Origin: Coneutiohabitans sp964457925
Lineage (GTDB): Bacteria; Zhuqueibacterota; Zhuqueibacteria; Zhuqueibacterales; Zhuqueibacteraceae
Reading direction: 5' to 3'
DNA: 64,000 nucleotides
Assembly (NCBI GenBank): GCA_964457925.1
Contig: CAYWGH010000003.1
Span: 62,001-126,000, forward strand
The notes beneath the pieces are model-generated. The model ran no database searches, had not been told where the DNA came from, and saw nothing but the letters and a program-made list of their open reading frames with translations. Position 1 is the first letter of the stretch; each line of letters opens with the position of its first letter. A program made the position numbers and the translations under genes. Positions 28,619 to 36,905 of this stretch are shown here, in pieces.

Positions 28619-29608
28619 TTAGATTGCAATCCACTTGCGCTGTTGCTGGCTCGCAAAAACGCCGTCGATCACACGCATGTTGGCGACCGTATCGTCAACC
28701 GGTGTGGGCACGCTCGTATTGTTCAAAACGGCTTGCGAGAACAGATCGCCTTGCCGGGTGTATTGATCGCAAGCTGCGACCGTGAGTTCCTTCATCTCTG
28801 AACTGCTCTGCAGCATGATCTTGCAGGCTTCCTCCGGCCCGGGCGTGAACGGTTTTGTGATTTCAATTTTTCCCGTGCTTCCCAAGATGCTGAGGCTTTG
28901 TTGATGCGCCAACTGCGTCGAGCAGGTAAAAGTCGCCGTGCCTTTTTCAAATTCCAAAACGCCGGAAGCGAGGCGGTCGATCTTCATTTGCGGATCATAC
29001 TCAAGCGTGCCGCAGACGCGCACCGGCTCGGCGTTGAATAAAAAACGCGAAGCGGAGATGCAATAACAACCGATGTCGAGCAAGCCCCCTCCGCCAATGT
29101 CAGATTGATTGCGAATATTCGCGGGATCAACATTGTAATAAGTAAAAACCGCGTGCAGGCTTTTCACTTCACCGATCGCGCCGTTGTTCAAAAGCTCTTT
29201 TACCAATGCCCATTGTGGATGATGGCGATACATGAAAGCTTCCATCACCTTCAAATGCGGAAACTTCTGCGCTTCCTTCTGCAAACGCACGGCTTCTTGC
29301 AGGTTCATGCCAATGGGTTTCTCGCACAGAACGTGCTTGCCGGCTTGCAACGCTTTGTGTGACCATTCCACGTGCAGATGATTCGGCAACGGATTGTAAA
29401 TCGCGTCGATCTCTTTATCCGCAAGCAATTCTTCGTATGAGCCGTAAGCTTTGGGAATCGCCAACCGGCGCGCGACCTCTTGCGCTCTTTCAACACCGCG
29501 TGAAGCAATCGCAGTAATCGCGGAGTAACTTCCCTTTTGCATCGCGGGAATGACTTTCTCCACGCCGATCTTTGCCGTGCTCAAAATGCCCCATGAAATT
29601 TTTCGCAT
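28619..29608 (-). CDS. Gfo/Idh/MocA family NAD(P)-dependent sugar oxidoreductase
   Basis: 329 residues, cytoplasmic (no signal). The N-terminal Rossmann fold starts WGILSTAKIGVEKVIPAM; the family motif CEKPIGMN holds the catalytic-region Lys. The C-terminal alpha/beta sheet domain contains GGGLLDIGCYCISASRFLF. The protein resembles D-xylose 1-dehydrogenase/dihydrodiol-dehydrogenase-like members. Position next to xylanase and alpha-glucuronidase suggests oxidation of xylose or a uronic acid, but substrate is not readable from sequence. GAGG lies 8-9 nt before the ATG. Confidence 0.88.
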   Translation of the reverse strand: MRKISWGILSTAKIGVEKVIPAMQKGSYSAITAIASRGVERAQEVARRLAIPKAYGSYEELLADKEIDAIYNPLPNHLHVEWSHKALQAGKHVLCEKPIGMNLQEAVRLQKEAQKFPHLKVMEAFMYRHHPQWALVKELLNNGAIGEVKSLHAVFTYYNVDPANIRNQSDIGGGGLLDIGCYCISASRFLFNAEPVRVCGTLEYDPQMKIDRLASGVLEFEKGTATFTCSTQLAHQQSLSILGSTGKIEITKPFTPGPEEACKIMLQSSSEMKELTVAACDQYTRQGDLFSQAVLNNTSVPTPVDDTVANMRVIDGVFASQQQRKWIAI

Positions 29609-29692
29609 CGTTTCGGCCTCGTTTTATTGGTTATGACAGAAAAATTGGTATAAGATGGATATACTCATTTCGGTTTTTTAATTTCCTCGACA

Positions 29693-29784
29693 TGTCATTC
29701 TGGAAGAATCGTTCCTCGTGCTCGGAAGAGACTCAAGTTCTGAATTATGTCGCAAGCACGAGGGAAGGTCCTTGCAGGATGACA
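29693..29784. repeat. 92-bp MITE-like element with TGTCATTC termini
   Basis: The ends are imperfect terminal inverted repeats: TGTCATTCTGGAAGAATC on the left against TGTCATCCTGCAAGGACC on the right, read inward. Inside is a perfect 9-bp stem CCTCGTGCT/AGCACGAGG (29714-29722, 29755-29763). A related 86-bp element is at 31971-32056 and a degenerate end at 1518-1537. It carries no coding capacity. Occupies much of the 261-nt gap between the oxidoreductase and GH9 genes. Confidence 0.7.
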
Positions 29785-29869
29785 TTGCCGTAGAGTAGGT
29801 TTACGGATCGAATCGAAAGCAGCAAATATTTTTGTCATTCATATTTCTGTCATGCTTTGTTTTGAGTTT

Positions 29870-31939
29870 TTACTGCACGAAGATCATCTTTCTCGTCGCA
29901 ACGAAAGCGCGCTCCGCATTTGGCGAAGCGCCGGCCTGCAATTGATAAAAATAAATCCCGCTCGCCAAACCGCCGGCCTCGAAACGCACGCGATAATTTC
30001 CCGCGGGCTTTTTTTCATTTACCAAAGTTGCGATTTCATTTCCCAACACATCGTACACTTTCAAATCAACCCACTGGGCATTGCCTACTGAAAATTGGAT
30101 GTTCGTCGCGGGATTGAATGGATTCGGATAATTTTGCAGCAAACCAAACCCGTCGGGGACTGCGCCGTTTCTTCCCTCCCGCACTTCTGTAGGATTGGGT
30201 TTTCCTGTCGGCGAGTTGATCGCTTCAATCGCGCCTGCAACGTAAGCCAACGGCGCATTCCAATTGATTGCGATTTCATTCGAAGCGTAGCTGCACCAAT
30301 CATCGAGATACGAACGCGCGCGTTCCGGTCCGATGTAGCCCGTGCAGCCGTCCTGCCTTCCGGGATTCGGGCCGCCCGCGAGCAAACCGGGAACGGGGTC
30401 AACGATGCCATCGGCCTGTGATTGGCGATGATGCGGCCGCATCGTGGGTTTGCTGCCCTGTCCGGTGACGAAGCAAAAATCAACAGCATTGCGGCCGAGC
30501 AGATAATCGAGGTTTTGTATCGCGGCATTCAAGAAAGAAGCATCTCTTGTAACTCGATAAGCTTGCAGCAACGCCATGCCTTGATTCGCGGCAACCGCAT
30601 TGCTGCCCCACACAAAGTCGCCGTTCGAAATTCCCATGACGAGATGATAAGCAGAGTTCGCGACGTGATCACGCAGACCGCGCGTCAAACTGAGCAACAG
30701 GGAAATCACGCGCGTCGTGTCAATCGCGCTGCCCAATTCGGCGCGATGAAACGCGAGCGAATAAAGTCCGAGCGTATTCACACCGCCCCACCACGGCACG
30801 CCGAACGAGCCCGCAAGCGGGTTGCGCGCAACGATGAAACTGTCGGCCTTCGTGGTAATGAACAGTTCCGCCGCGGCCCACTGAAACTCGTCGCCGAAAT
30901 TGCTATCGCCGTATTCGCCCGTAACGATGTCGGGATTGTACGCCGCGTTCATAGTATTTTGATCGTAGCGCACGTTCGGATTTTTTTGCGCCCAACGCCA
31001 CGCTTCGAGCGCGGCATTCAAGCAGGTTTGATCGAAACCGGGCATTTGCGCAGAATAGCTTTTAAAGATACGGCTCGCTTGCGCCATCACTGCGGCGAAG
31101 TCAAGCGTAGCCGGCGTGCTCTTTTGCACTACGTATCTGCGCGCCGTGTCAACGTGCGGCATCACTGCGCCGCTGAAATTCGCGGTGGTGAGCTTGTGAT
31201 AAACGCCGCCGTCGTTCGGATCCTGCATCGTCAGCATCCACTGAATATTCCACAACGCCTCGTCGAGAATATCAGGAATGCCGTTGCCGCTTTCGGGAAT
31301 GTTGAGATTGAAATCGCGATAGTATTCGGGGAAGTGTTCATACGCGGCGAGCAGCGTATACGTGCTGATGCCGGAGTTCACGATGTACTTGTTGTAATCG
31401 CCCGCATCGTACCAGCCTTTCGGAGAAGAGATGATCGTGTTCTCCGGACGCGCCGTTGTTGCCGCAGAAGCGTGCACCCACACTTGCGTATCGGGATGGC
31501 CAGCCGGGCGTTGCCACTTTCCGGCATATGGCGCGACGAGCGCCGTCGAGGCGCGTTGAAAGTAATACCCTTTTAGGGCCGCAGCGGACAAATCTTGATG
31601 CACATATTCTTTGATGAAAAACGGATGTGACTTGCCGAGATTGGGAATGACGAGTGTGTATTGTCCCGATTGCTGAAACGCGGTGAAGTCCGCAAGCTTC
31701 ACGCTCTCGCCGGAGTGCGACCACGTTTGCGCCGCGCCAAGCGCGCCGGCAAACAGCGTGTCTCGTTGATCAATTGAAGTGAGAAAAAACGTGCTGCTCG
31801 TCGCGCCCACGGCCACGGCGAACTTGGGGCCTTTGGGATAAAAGCCGAGTTGATTCAAGCGAATGCTTTCTTGTCCAAAAAGGCAGGCAGGCAACAATGC
31901 AGCGAGAAAAACACTTTTAGTTTTAAAAAAGGACATCAT
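29870..31939 (-). CDS. GH9 endoglucanase with N-terminal Ig domain and T9SS tail
   Basis: 689 residues. GGAG precedes a double ATG; signal peptide about 1-22. A CelD_N-type immunoglobulin-like domain (about 24-108, SIRLNQLGFYPKGPKFAV) is followed by the (alpha/alpha)6 barrel (about 115-590). Family 9 motifs are GWYDAGDYNKY (catalytic base Asp pair), MRPHHRQS (substrate His/Arg) and SNEIAINWNAPL (acid Glu). The T9SS domain (about 600-689) has QNYPNPFNPATNIQFS and ends KMIFVQ after an unusual insertion (GASPNAERAFVA) before the last strand. It is a secreted cellulase that would act on cellulose or xyloglucan backbones. Confidence 0.94.
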   Translation of the reverse strand: MMSFFKTKSVFLAALLPACLFGQESIRLNQLGFYPKGPKFAVAVGATSSTFFLTSIDQRDTLFAGALGAAQTWSHSGESVKLADFTAFQQSGQYTLVIPNLGKSHPFFIKEYVHQDLSAAALKGYYFQRASTALVAPYAGKWQRPAGHPDTQVWVHASAATTARPENTIISSPKGWYDAGDYNKYIVNSGISTYTLLAAYEHFPEYYRDFNLNIPESGNGIPDILDEALWNIQWMLTMQDPNDGGVYHKLTTANFSGAVMPHVDTARRYVVQKSTPATLDFAAVMAQASRIFKSYSAQMPGFDQTCLNAALEAWRWAQKNPNVRYDQNTMNAAYNPDIVTGEYGDSNFGDEFQWAAAELFITTKADSFIVARNPLAGSFGVPWWGGVNTLGLYSLAFHRAELGSAIDTTRVISLLLSLTRGLRDHVANSAYHLVMGISNGDFVWGSNAVAANQGMALLQAYRVTRDASFLNAAIQNLDYLLGRNAVDFCFVTGQGSKPTMRPHHRQSQADGIVDPVPGLLAGGPNPGRQDGCTGYIGPERARSYLDDWCSYASNEIAINWNAPLAYVAGAIEAINSPTGKPNPTEVREGRNGAVPDGFGLLQNYPNPFNPATNIQFSVGNAQWVDLKVYDVLGNEIATLVNEKKPAGNYRVRFEAGGLASGIYFYQLQAGASPNAERAFVATRKMIFVQ

Positions 31940-31970
31940 TACATCTCCAAGTTTAGAGCCACCTTAAACT

Positions 31971-32056
31971 TGTCATTCAGGAGTTTTTTACTCGCTTAGT
32001 ATGAAGCCCATTCGAAGGTTGATTCCAGCACTCAAAAAGATTCTTCCAGAATGACA
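31971..32056. repeat. 86-bp MITE-like element overlapping the end of the epimerase gene
   Basis: TGTCATTCAGGAG on the left; on the right, read inward, TGTCATTCTGGAAGAATC, identical for 18 nt to the left end of the element at 29693. The right end encodes the final residues V-I-L-E-E-S-F and the stop of the epimerase gene. Confidence 0.65.
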
Positions 32057-33057
32057 TGAGGAGAAGCAGGCCAAGCCGACTCGTATGCGGCAATGATCTT
32101 GTCAAGGAGTTGGTCTGTTTTTTCATTCACGATCTTTTTGGCGGGATTGGCATCATACCAACTCACAATCTCCTCCGCGCCGCGCGCGAACGGAATCGTG
32201 GCCGCGTAATCGGGCACGAAGCGTTTAATCTTCGTGTTGTCGAAAATCATGCTGTGTGTTTTATCGCCCAACAAACTCGCGCCCCAATCGGGATCGAAAG
32301 CTGCAATGAAGTCCGAAGGAACATGCACGATGCGCGCTTGCGTTCCGGCAGCCTTCGCGACGATTTCAAAAACTTGATTCCACGTCAGCACTTCATCGGA
32401 AGTGATGTGAAACGTTTCGCCAATCGCCTGCGGAAGGCCGAGCAATCCCACGAAGCCTTTGGCAAAATCGCGATGATGCGTGAGCGTCCAGAGTGACGAA
32501 CCGTCGCCGTGCACGATAACCTTCCTGCCGGCGCGCATGCGGTGCAGAATCGTATATTGCCCGTGCATCGGAAACAACGTGCGGTCATATGTGTGCGAAG
32601 GCCGAACAACCGTGATCGGAAAACCTTCTTCACGATAGGCTTTGATCAACCGATCTTCACAAGCAATCTTCGCGCGCGAGTAAGCCCAAACCGGATTTCT
32701 AAGCGGCGTGGATTCCGTGACCGGCAGCGAGGTTGGCGGAGTTTGATAAACCGAGGCCGAGCTGATGAAAACATATTGCGAGGTTCGTCCGCGAAACAAT
32801 TCCAAATCGGTTTCAATGTGCTCCGGCGTGAATGCGATCCAATCGACCACGACATCAAACCTTCTGTTGTTCAGGATGTTTTTGACCTCATCGCGATTGC
32901 GAATATCGCCGCGCAATACTTCCACGCCTGCCGGAACGCCGCGCTCGCTTTGGCCGCGATTGAGCAGGCAAAGCTGCATGCCGCGTTCGACGGCAAGTTG
33001 CACGCAAGCCGAACTGATCGTGCCGGTGCCGCCGAGGAATAAAACTTTTAAACGCAT
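32032..33057 (-). CDS. NAD-dependent epimerase/dehydratase (extended SDR)
   Basis: 341 residues from the ATG at 33057, which opens the Rossmann strand MRLKVLFLGGTGTISSACV; a GTG at 33072 preceded by GAGAGGG would add five residues. The nucleotide-binding GGTGxxS motif is followed by RGDIRNRDEV and SSASVYQTP with the YxxxK-like AYSRAKIACED. The C-terminal part contains RPSHTYDRT and HITSDEVLTWNQVFE. The protein is of the isoflavone-reductase/UDP-glucose-epimerase-like type found in sugar catabolic clusters; the substrate is unknown. The last seven residues come from a repeat element (31971-32056), so the C-terminus is probably not native. Confidence 0.85.
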   Translation of the reverse strand: MRLKVLFLGGTGTISSACVQLAVERGMQLCLLNRGQSERGVPAGVEVLRGDIRNRDEVKNILNNRRFDVVVDWIAFTPEHIETDLELFRGRTSQYVFISSASVYQTPPTSLPVTESTPLRNPVWAYSRAKIACEDRLIKAYREEGFPITVVRPSHTYDRTLFPMHGQYTILHRMRAGRKVIVHGDGSSLWTLTHHRDFAKGFVGLLGLPQAIGETFHITSDEVLTWNQVFEIVAKAAGTQARIVHVPSDFIAAFDPDWGASLLGDKTHSMIFDNTKIKRFVPDYAATIPFARGAEEIVSWYDANPAKKIVNEKTDQLLDKIIAAYESAWPASPHVILEESF

Positions 33058-33340
33058 CTCAGTTCCGTCCACATTTTGTAATCCCTCTCAAGTAAAACCG
33101 CTGGCATATCTGCAACGTTGCTTCGACTATCTTGGATTCAATCTTCCAGTTTGTCATAGCGATTCTTTTTCAAAAACTCGTAATGGCAATGAGGTTTGAG
33201 GCATAAACGGCGGACATCCTCTCTTGAATTTCCGGGTAAATCGGCAGCGCCACCAGACTGGTTTGCCAGACGATCCTGATGACGATGTTACCCATGTCGG
33301 GTTTTGAACGCTCTGTTTGCCTTAAAACTAGGTAATCCGC

Positions 33341-34723
33341 CTAAACCTGCGCTCGCAACAACAACCCATTGCGCCTGATGACTTCGGCATACCATTTTGC
33401 GGAAGCTTTGGGGAAACGCCGGCCGTTGCGGAAATCGACATAATGCAAACCAAAACGCTTCGAATATCCCTCTCCCCACTCGAAATTATCCAGAAATGAC
33501 CAGACAAAATATCCCTTCAGTTTGACCTTGCTTGCGAGTGCTTCGTGGGCGGCATTGAGGTAGCCTTCGAGAAAAGCAATTCGTTCATGATCATCGACCC
33601 GGCCATTTTCCATCACATCGGCAAGGGCGCAACCGTTTTCTGTGACATAGATATCGGGGGAATGGTAGCGTGCATCAATCCATTGCAGCAATTTGCGAAA
33701 GCCGAGCGGGACGATGTTCCATTCCATTTGAGTTTTCTTCCATCGCGGGTCAGAACTGAGTACAACGTCTTGATCTTCACTCAGCCCGGCGTTGGTGGTT
33801 TTGGTTCCGGGGGCCTGTGCAGCATACATCGTTGAGTAATGATTCAATCCAAAAAAATCCGCCGAACCTTTGAGCAAGTTTTTCTCATTGTCGGTGAACT
33901 GCGGCAAGCGCCTGCCGAGACGCTCGCGCATAACGGCTGGATAATCTCCGGTGTAAACGGGATCGGCAAACCAGCCGAGAAAGAATTCCACCGCACGCTG
34001 CGCCGCTTGTATATCGGCCTCACTATCCGTCAGCGGTTCACGCCAGTCGCAGTTGTTGGTGAGAGCAATCAGGCCTTTTTGCTGCGGCTGAAATTGCGTG
34101 CGGTATTTTTCCACGGCCAGCGCATGCGCGCGCAACAGGTTGTGGCCCACAAGGTAAGGCTCATCGCGCGAGACGCGTCCCGGAGCATGCATGCCGAGGC
34201 CATGGCCGAGCACTGCGCTGCACCACGGTTCATTCAATGTGAGCCAATGTTTGACGCGGTCGCCGAACGCCTCGAAACAAATGGCGGCATAATCGGCAAA
34301 GAATTCTGCCAGTTTGGGATTGAGCCAGCCATCGCATTCCATTTGCAAAGCCAGCGGCAAATCCCAATGATAAAGCGTGATCCAGGGCGTGATGTCATGC
34401 GCCAACAAGGCGTCGATCAAATCAGAATAAAAGCTCAGCCCCGCAGAATTGGGTTTGCCGCGGCCGTCGGGTTGAATCCGCGGCCAGGAAAGAGAAAAGC
34501 GGTAAGCCCTCAGGCCCATATCGGCCATCAACTTGACATCTTCTCCGAAACGATAGTAATGATCACAGGCGAAGTCGCCGGTGTCATTGTTTTTGATTTT
34601 TCCCGGAATGTGACAGAAGGCGTCCCAAATCGACAGCCCCTTGCCGCCTTCAAGCCAGGCGCCTTCAATCTGGTAACTCGAAGTTGCCGCGCCCCACACA
34701 AATTCAGTTGGAAAATTTTTCAT
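33341..34723 (-). CDS. bglA: GH1 beta-glucosidase, cytoplasmic
   Basis: 460 residues, normal GH1 length, no signal peptide. N-terminal signature FVWGAATSSYQIEGAW, acid/base Glu165 in TLNEPW, nucleophile Glu362 in YVTENGC, and the substrate-binding WSFLDNFEWGEGYSKRFGL. It hydrolyses cellobiose or short beta-glucosides after import. This complements the exported GH3, GH5, GH9 and GH16 enzymes of the window. Symbol by family resemblance. Confidence 0.94.
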   Translation of the reverse strand: MKNFPTEFVWGAATSSYQIEGAWLEGGKGLSIWDAFCHIPGKIKNNDTGDFACDHYYRFGEDVKLMADMGLRAYRFSLSWPRIQPDGRGKPNSAGLSFYSDLIDALLAHDITPWITLYHWDLPLALQMECDGWLNPKLAEFFADYAAICFEAFGDRVKHWLTLNEPWCSAVLGHGLGMHAPGRVSRDEPYLVGHNLLRAHALAVEKYRTQFQPQQKGLIALTNNCDWREPLTDSEADIQAAQRAVEFFLGWFADPVYTGDYPAVMRERLGRRLPQFTDNEKNLLKGSADFFGLNHYSTMYAAQAPGTKTTNAGLSEDQDVVLSSDPRWKKTQMEWNIVPLGFRKLLQWIDARYHSPDIYVTENGCALADVMENGRVDDHERIAFLEGYLNAAHEALASKVKLKGYFVWSFLDNFEWGEGYSKRFGLHYVDFRNGRRFPKASAKWYAEVIRRNGLLLRAQV

Positions 34724-34904
34724 CGGAATTGCTTTTGATATGATCGATCAATTCATCCACCTGTGCAAACGCGATCGCGGTGTTCATGTCCACCGCGTCG
34801 ATTTTCGTTGCCAGCCACCACTTTTTTCTGCTCCGCTCGAATTCATTGCCCACGAAAGACTCGGCAGAAAGCTCTGCCCGAAAATCGCAGAGATCGCGAA
34901 ATTA

Positions 34905-34957
34905 GATTCTACACCAGATTTCAGGCAAGCTGAAATCCAAAGCCCTGCGGGCAGCAT
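34905..34957 (-). repeat. Dispersed hairpin element, copy 2 (GATTTCAG family)
   Basis: GATTTCAG (34917-34924) and CTGAAATC (34930-34937) form a perfect 8-bp stem. The reverse complement of the whole element aligns with 3844-3895 over its length. Confidence 0.65.
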
Positions 34958-34971
34958 CGGAAAACAAATTT

Positions 34972-35037
34972 TTTCCAGCGGATAGAAAAACCCAACTGTA
35001 AGAGCTTTATCCTCTGGGTTTTTCTATTCACTGGAAA
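34972..35037. repeat. Second copy of the CCAGCGGATAG palindrome
   Basis: TTTCCAGCGGATAGAAAAAC on the left is mirrored on the right by TTTCCAGTGAATAGAAAAAC (reverse strand), two mismatches over about 22 bp. Same sequence family as 27259-27321; the loop differs. Confidence 0.7.
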
Positions 35038-35192
35038 TAAACTCAGATTTTTTTTCTAACTTTCACGAGCAAATGAATCTTGGCTGTCAATATCGGAAAT
35101 CTCGCTACAGTTTGGGTGTGGCATCAACTATGGGCCAAGCCGTGGCTGTACGTTGCCAAACTTGAATCTCAAAATTCATGAAGAGTGTTAAC

Positions 35193-35846
35193 CTACTCTT
35201 TCACCAAAACCATGCCATCCGTACGAATCAATGCCTGCCGCCGCAAACCCGTTTCTATCATCTCGGTGTATTGTGTTTGAGCGCTTTGCAATTCCATCAC
35301 ACCTTTTAACACCTCGTCCAACATACCGTCGGCATTGCGATCGACAAAGACGTTGATCTGGGGAGAAACCATCTGGCGCTTGCCTGTCAGTTTAAATTCA
35401 TTGAAGGGGGGTTGGCCATTTGTGCGGCGAAAACTTATGATTTCCAGGCGAAAATCTTCGCTTTCCTGCAAGTAGCGTTTGGCGGTTGGCATGCGAAGCT
35501 GCAATTTGTTTTCTTTGCTCAACTCGTTCAAACCGTGCTCATAAACGGCTTGCGCCTCATCCAAATTGGCGTCTCCCAGCAAAATGCAGTCCAGGATGCG
35601 ATCCTGATCGAAATCAACCGCCAGGAATTTAGCTCCGATGAGTTCATTATAAAATTTTGATTCACCTTCAGAGGTAATCGACCGAAGACGATAAGTTTCG
35701 TCATTGAGCTTGAAGCGATACTGCGAGGCTTTAATCCGCAGTTCCGGTTGTGCACAGGCGCAAAGCAAAAGGCTGCTCAACATGATTCCGACACAAAGGC
35801 GGGATTGCCGCGAACAGCGGGCAGCGCATAAATTTGAACTTCCCAT
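35193..35846 (-). CDS. Small lipoprotein with EF-hand-like loops, unknown function
   Basis: 217 residues from the ATG at 35846, supported by GAAGGAG 8 nt upstream; longer in-frame starts lack a ribosome site. The signal ends in LLLCAC (lipoprotein Cys near residue 30). Two Asp-rich loops, VDFDQDRILD (about residue 75) and VFVDRNADGMLDEV (about 175), have the spacing of EF-hand or dockerin-type calcium sites. The rest is helical and charged. I do not recognise the family. It is divergent from the decayed LacI gene and could be a surface calcium-binding accessory protein of the neighbouring cellulase system. Confidence 0.65.
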   Translation of the reverse strand: MGSSNLCAARCSRQSRLCVGIMLSSLLLCACAQPELRIKASQYRFKLNDETYRLRSITSEGESKFYNELIGAKFLAVDFDQDRILDCILLGDANLDEAQAVYEHGLNELSKENKLQLRMPTAKRYLQESEDFRLEIISFRRTNGQPPFNEFKLTGKRQMVSPQINVFVDRNADGMLDEVLKGVMELQSAQTQYTEMIETGLRRQALIRTDGMVLVKE

Positions 35847-36101
35847 GATACTTCTCCTTCTGTTAGCATCCGGCCGCAAATTTTTAAAATCAATATGAAT
35901 CTCATTTGGCCGGCGCATTGACCGTCACTTGTCATTGGTTTCACGTTCTTTTCGAAAATGCGCTTAACTACATTCTATGCTCAGTTGACCACGATTCATG
36001 CTTACTGCCGAAAATTTTTTCACAAAGTAACCGAAGAAAATTATCAAAGCAACAATGATTTTTGTTTTTAATTTTTTCCTTTTAGCTTACTGCCTGACGG
36101 T

Positions 36102-36905
36102 ATGTCTCACAAATAAACTAATAGAATAAAAGAACACACTCGCAAAATCGCCGAACGGCATAATTTTGTTCCCAATGCTTCCGGCAAGACTCTCAAGCAA
36201 AAATTGGCCGTGCTGCCCAAAATGGTGCGCAAGAAACAAGTGGACGCCGTGGTGCTGGTGGGAATCAAACACGAGGAATTCGTGCGGCAATTGCAGCTTG
36301 CCAATGTGCCGGTGATATTGGTCGATCCCAAAACCGACATTCCCAACTGTTCGCAGGTGTTGATCGACAATGAAAACGGGGCGTTCCTGGCGACGCAGCA
36401 TCTCATTCGCAACGGCCACAAAAGAATCGGCTTCATTTCCGGCGAGCTTTCCAGATTCAGTTTTAAACAACGTTTCGACGGCTACCTCAAGGCGCTCAAA
36501 TATCACGGCATTCCTGTGGAAGAAAATCTCATCCGCCCCGGCGGAGTTGAAGCGGGCTATGATCTCACTCGCTCGCTGTTGCTGTCGGACAACCGGCCCA
36601 CCGCGATTTTCGCGGCCAATGACATCAATGCCATTTATGGCTACAAAGCCATCAACGAATTCGATCTGCAACCTCCGGACGACATCAGCGTCGTGGGGTT
36701 TGACGATATCGATCTTGCCAAAATGGCGGCGCCGCCGCTGACGACGGTAAGGGTTTACAAGGAAGAGTTGGGATCAGTTGCCGTGCGCAACCTGCGGCAA
36801 ATGATTCATGAAAAATCGACGGTGTGCACGACCACGATCATTCCCGTGCGTTTCATCCAACGAGAGTCGGTACGAAACCTTGCAAAAACGGAAAGCGCGA
36901 CATGA
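36102..36905 (+). pseudogene. Decayed LacI-family transcriptional regulator
   Basis: The C-terminal two thirds are a clear LacI/GalR ligand-binding core: KQVDAVVLVG, GHKRIGFISGE, RPTAIFAANDINA, SVVGFDDIDLAKMAAPPLTTV. Upstream in the same frame, the end of the DNA-binding domain survives (TNRIKEHTR, then IAERHNFVPNASGKTLKQK). The helix-turn-helix start (VAxxAGVSxxTVS) is absent and TAA interrupts the frame at 36114. Directly after KTLKQK the sequence jumps to LAVLPKM, skipping the first core strands (about 50-60 residues in normal members), in frame. A start at TTG 36204 could make only a headless core. The stop overlaps the ATG of the next gene (ATGA). Probably once controlled the neighbouring cellulase. 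Confidence 0.8.

Larger units (their letters stand above)
34724..35192. other. Gene-free 469-nt spacer with two dispersed repeats
   Basis: No supported gene; the short frame at 34740-34985 runs through the repeats and has no family resemblance. It contains the inverted copy of the GATTTCAG hairpin (34905-34957), the second CCAGCGGATAG palindrome (34972-35037), and GGGCCAAGCCGTGGCTG (35132-35147) of the REP-like type. The GH1 promoter should lie near its left end. Confidence 0.6.

Noticed and set aside
33170..33335. Short stretch reading TRLVCQTILMTMLPMS, faintly like an RND transporter segment
   Set aside because: Only about 15 residues, with stops on both sides and no second supporting motif; probably chance.
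34740..34985. 81-codon + frame between GH1 and the small lipoprotein
   Set aside because: Runs through two dispersed repeats and has no family features.
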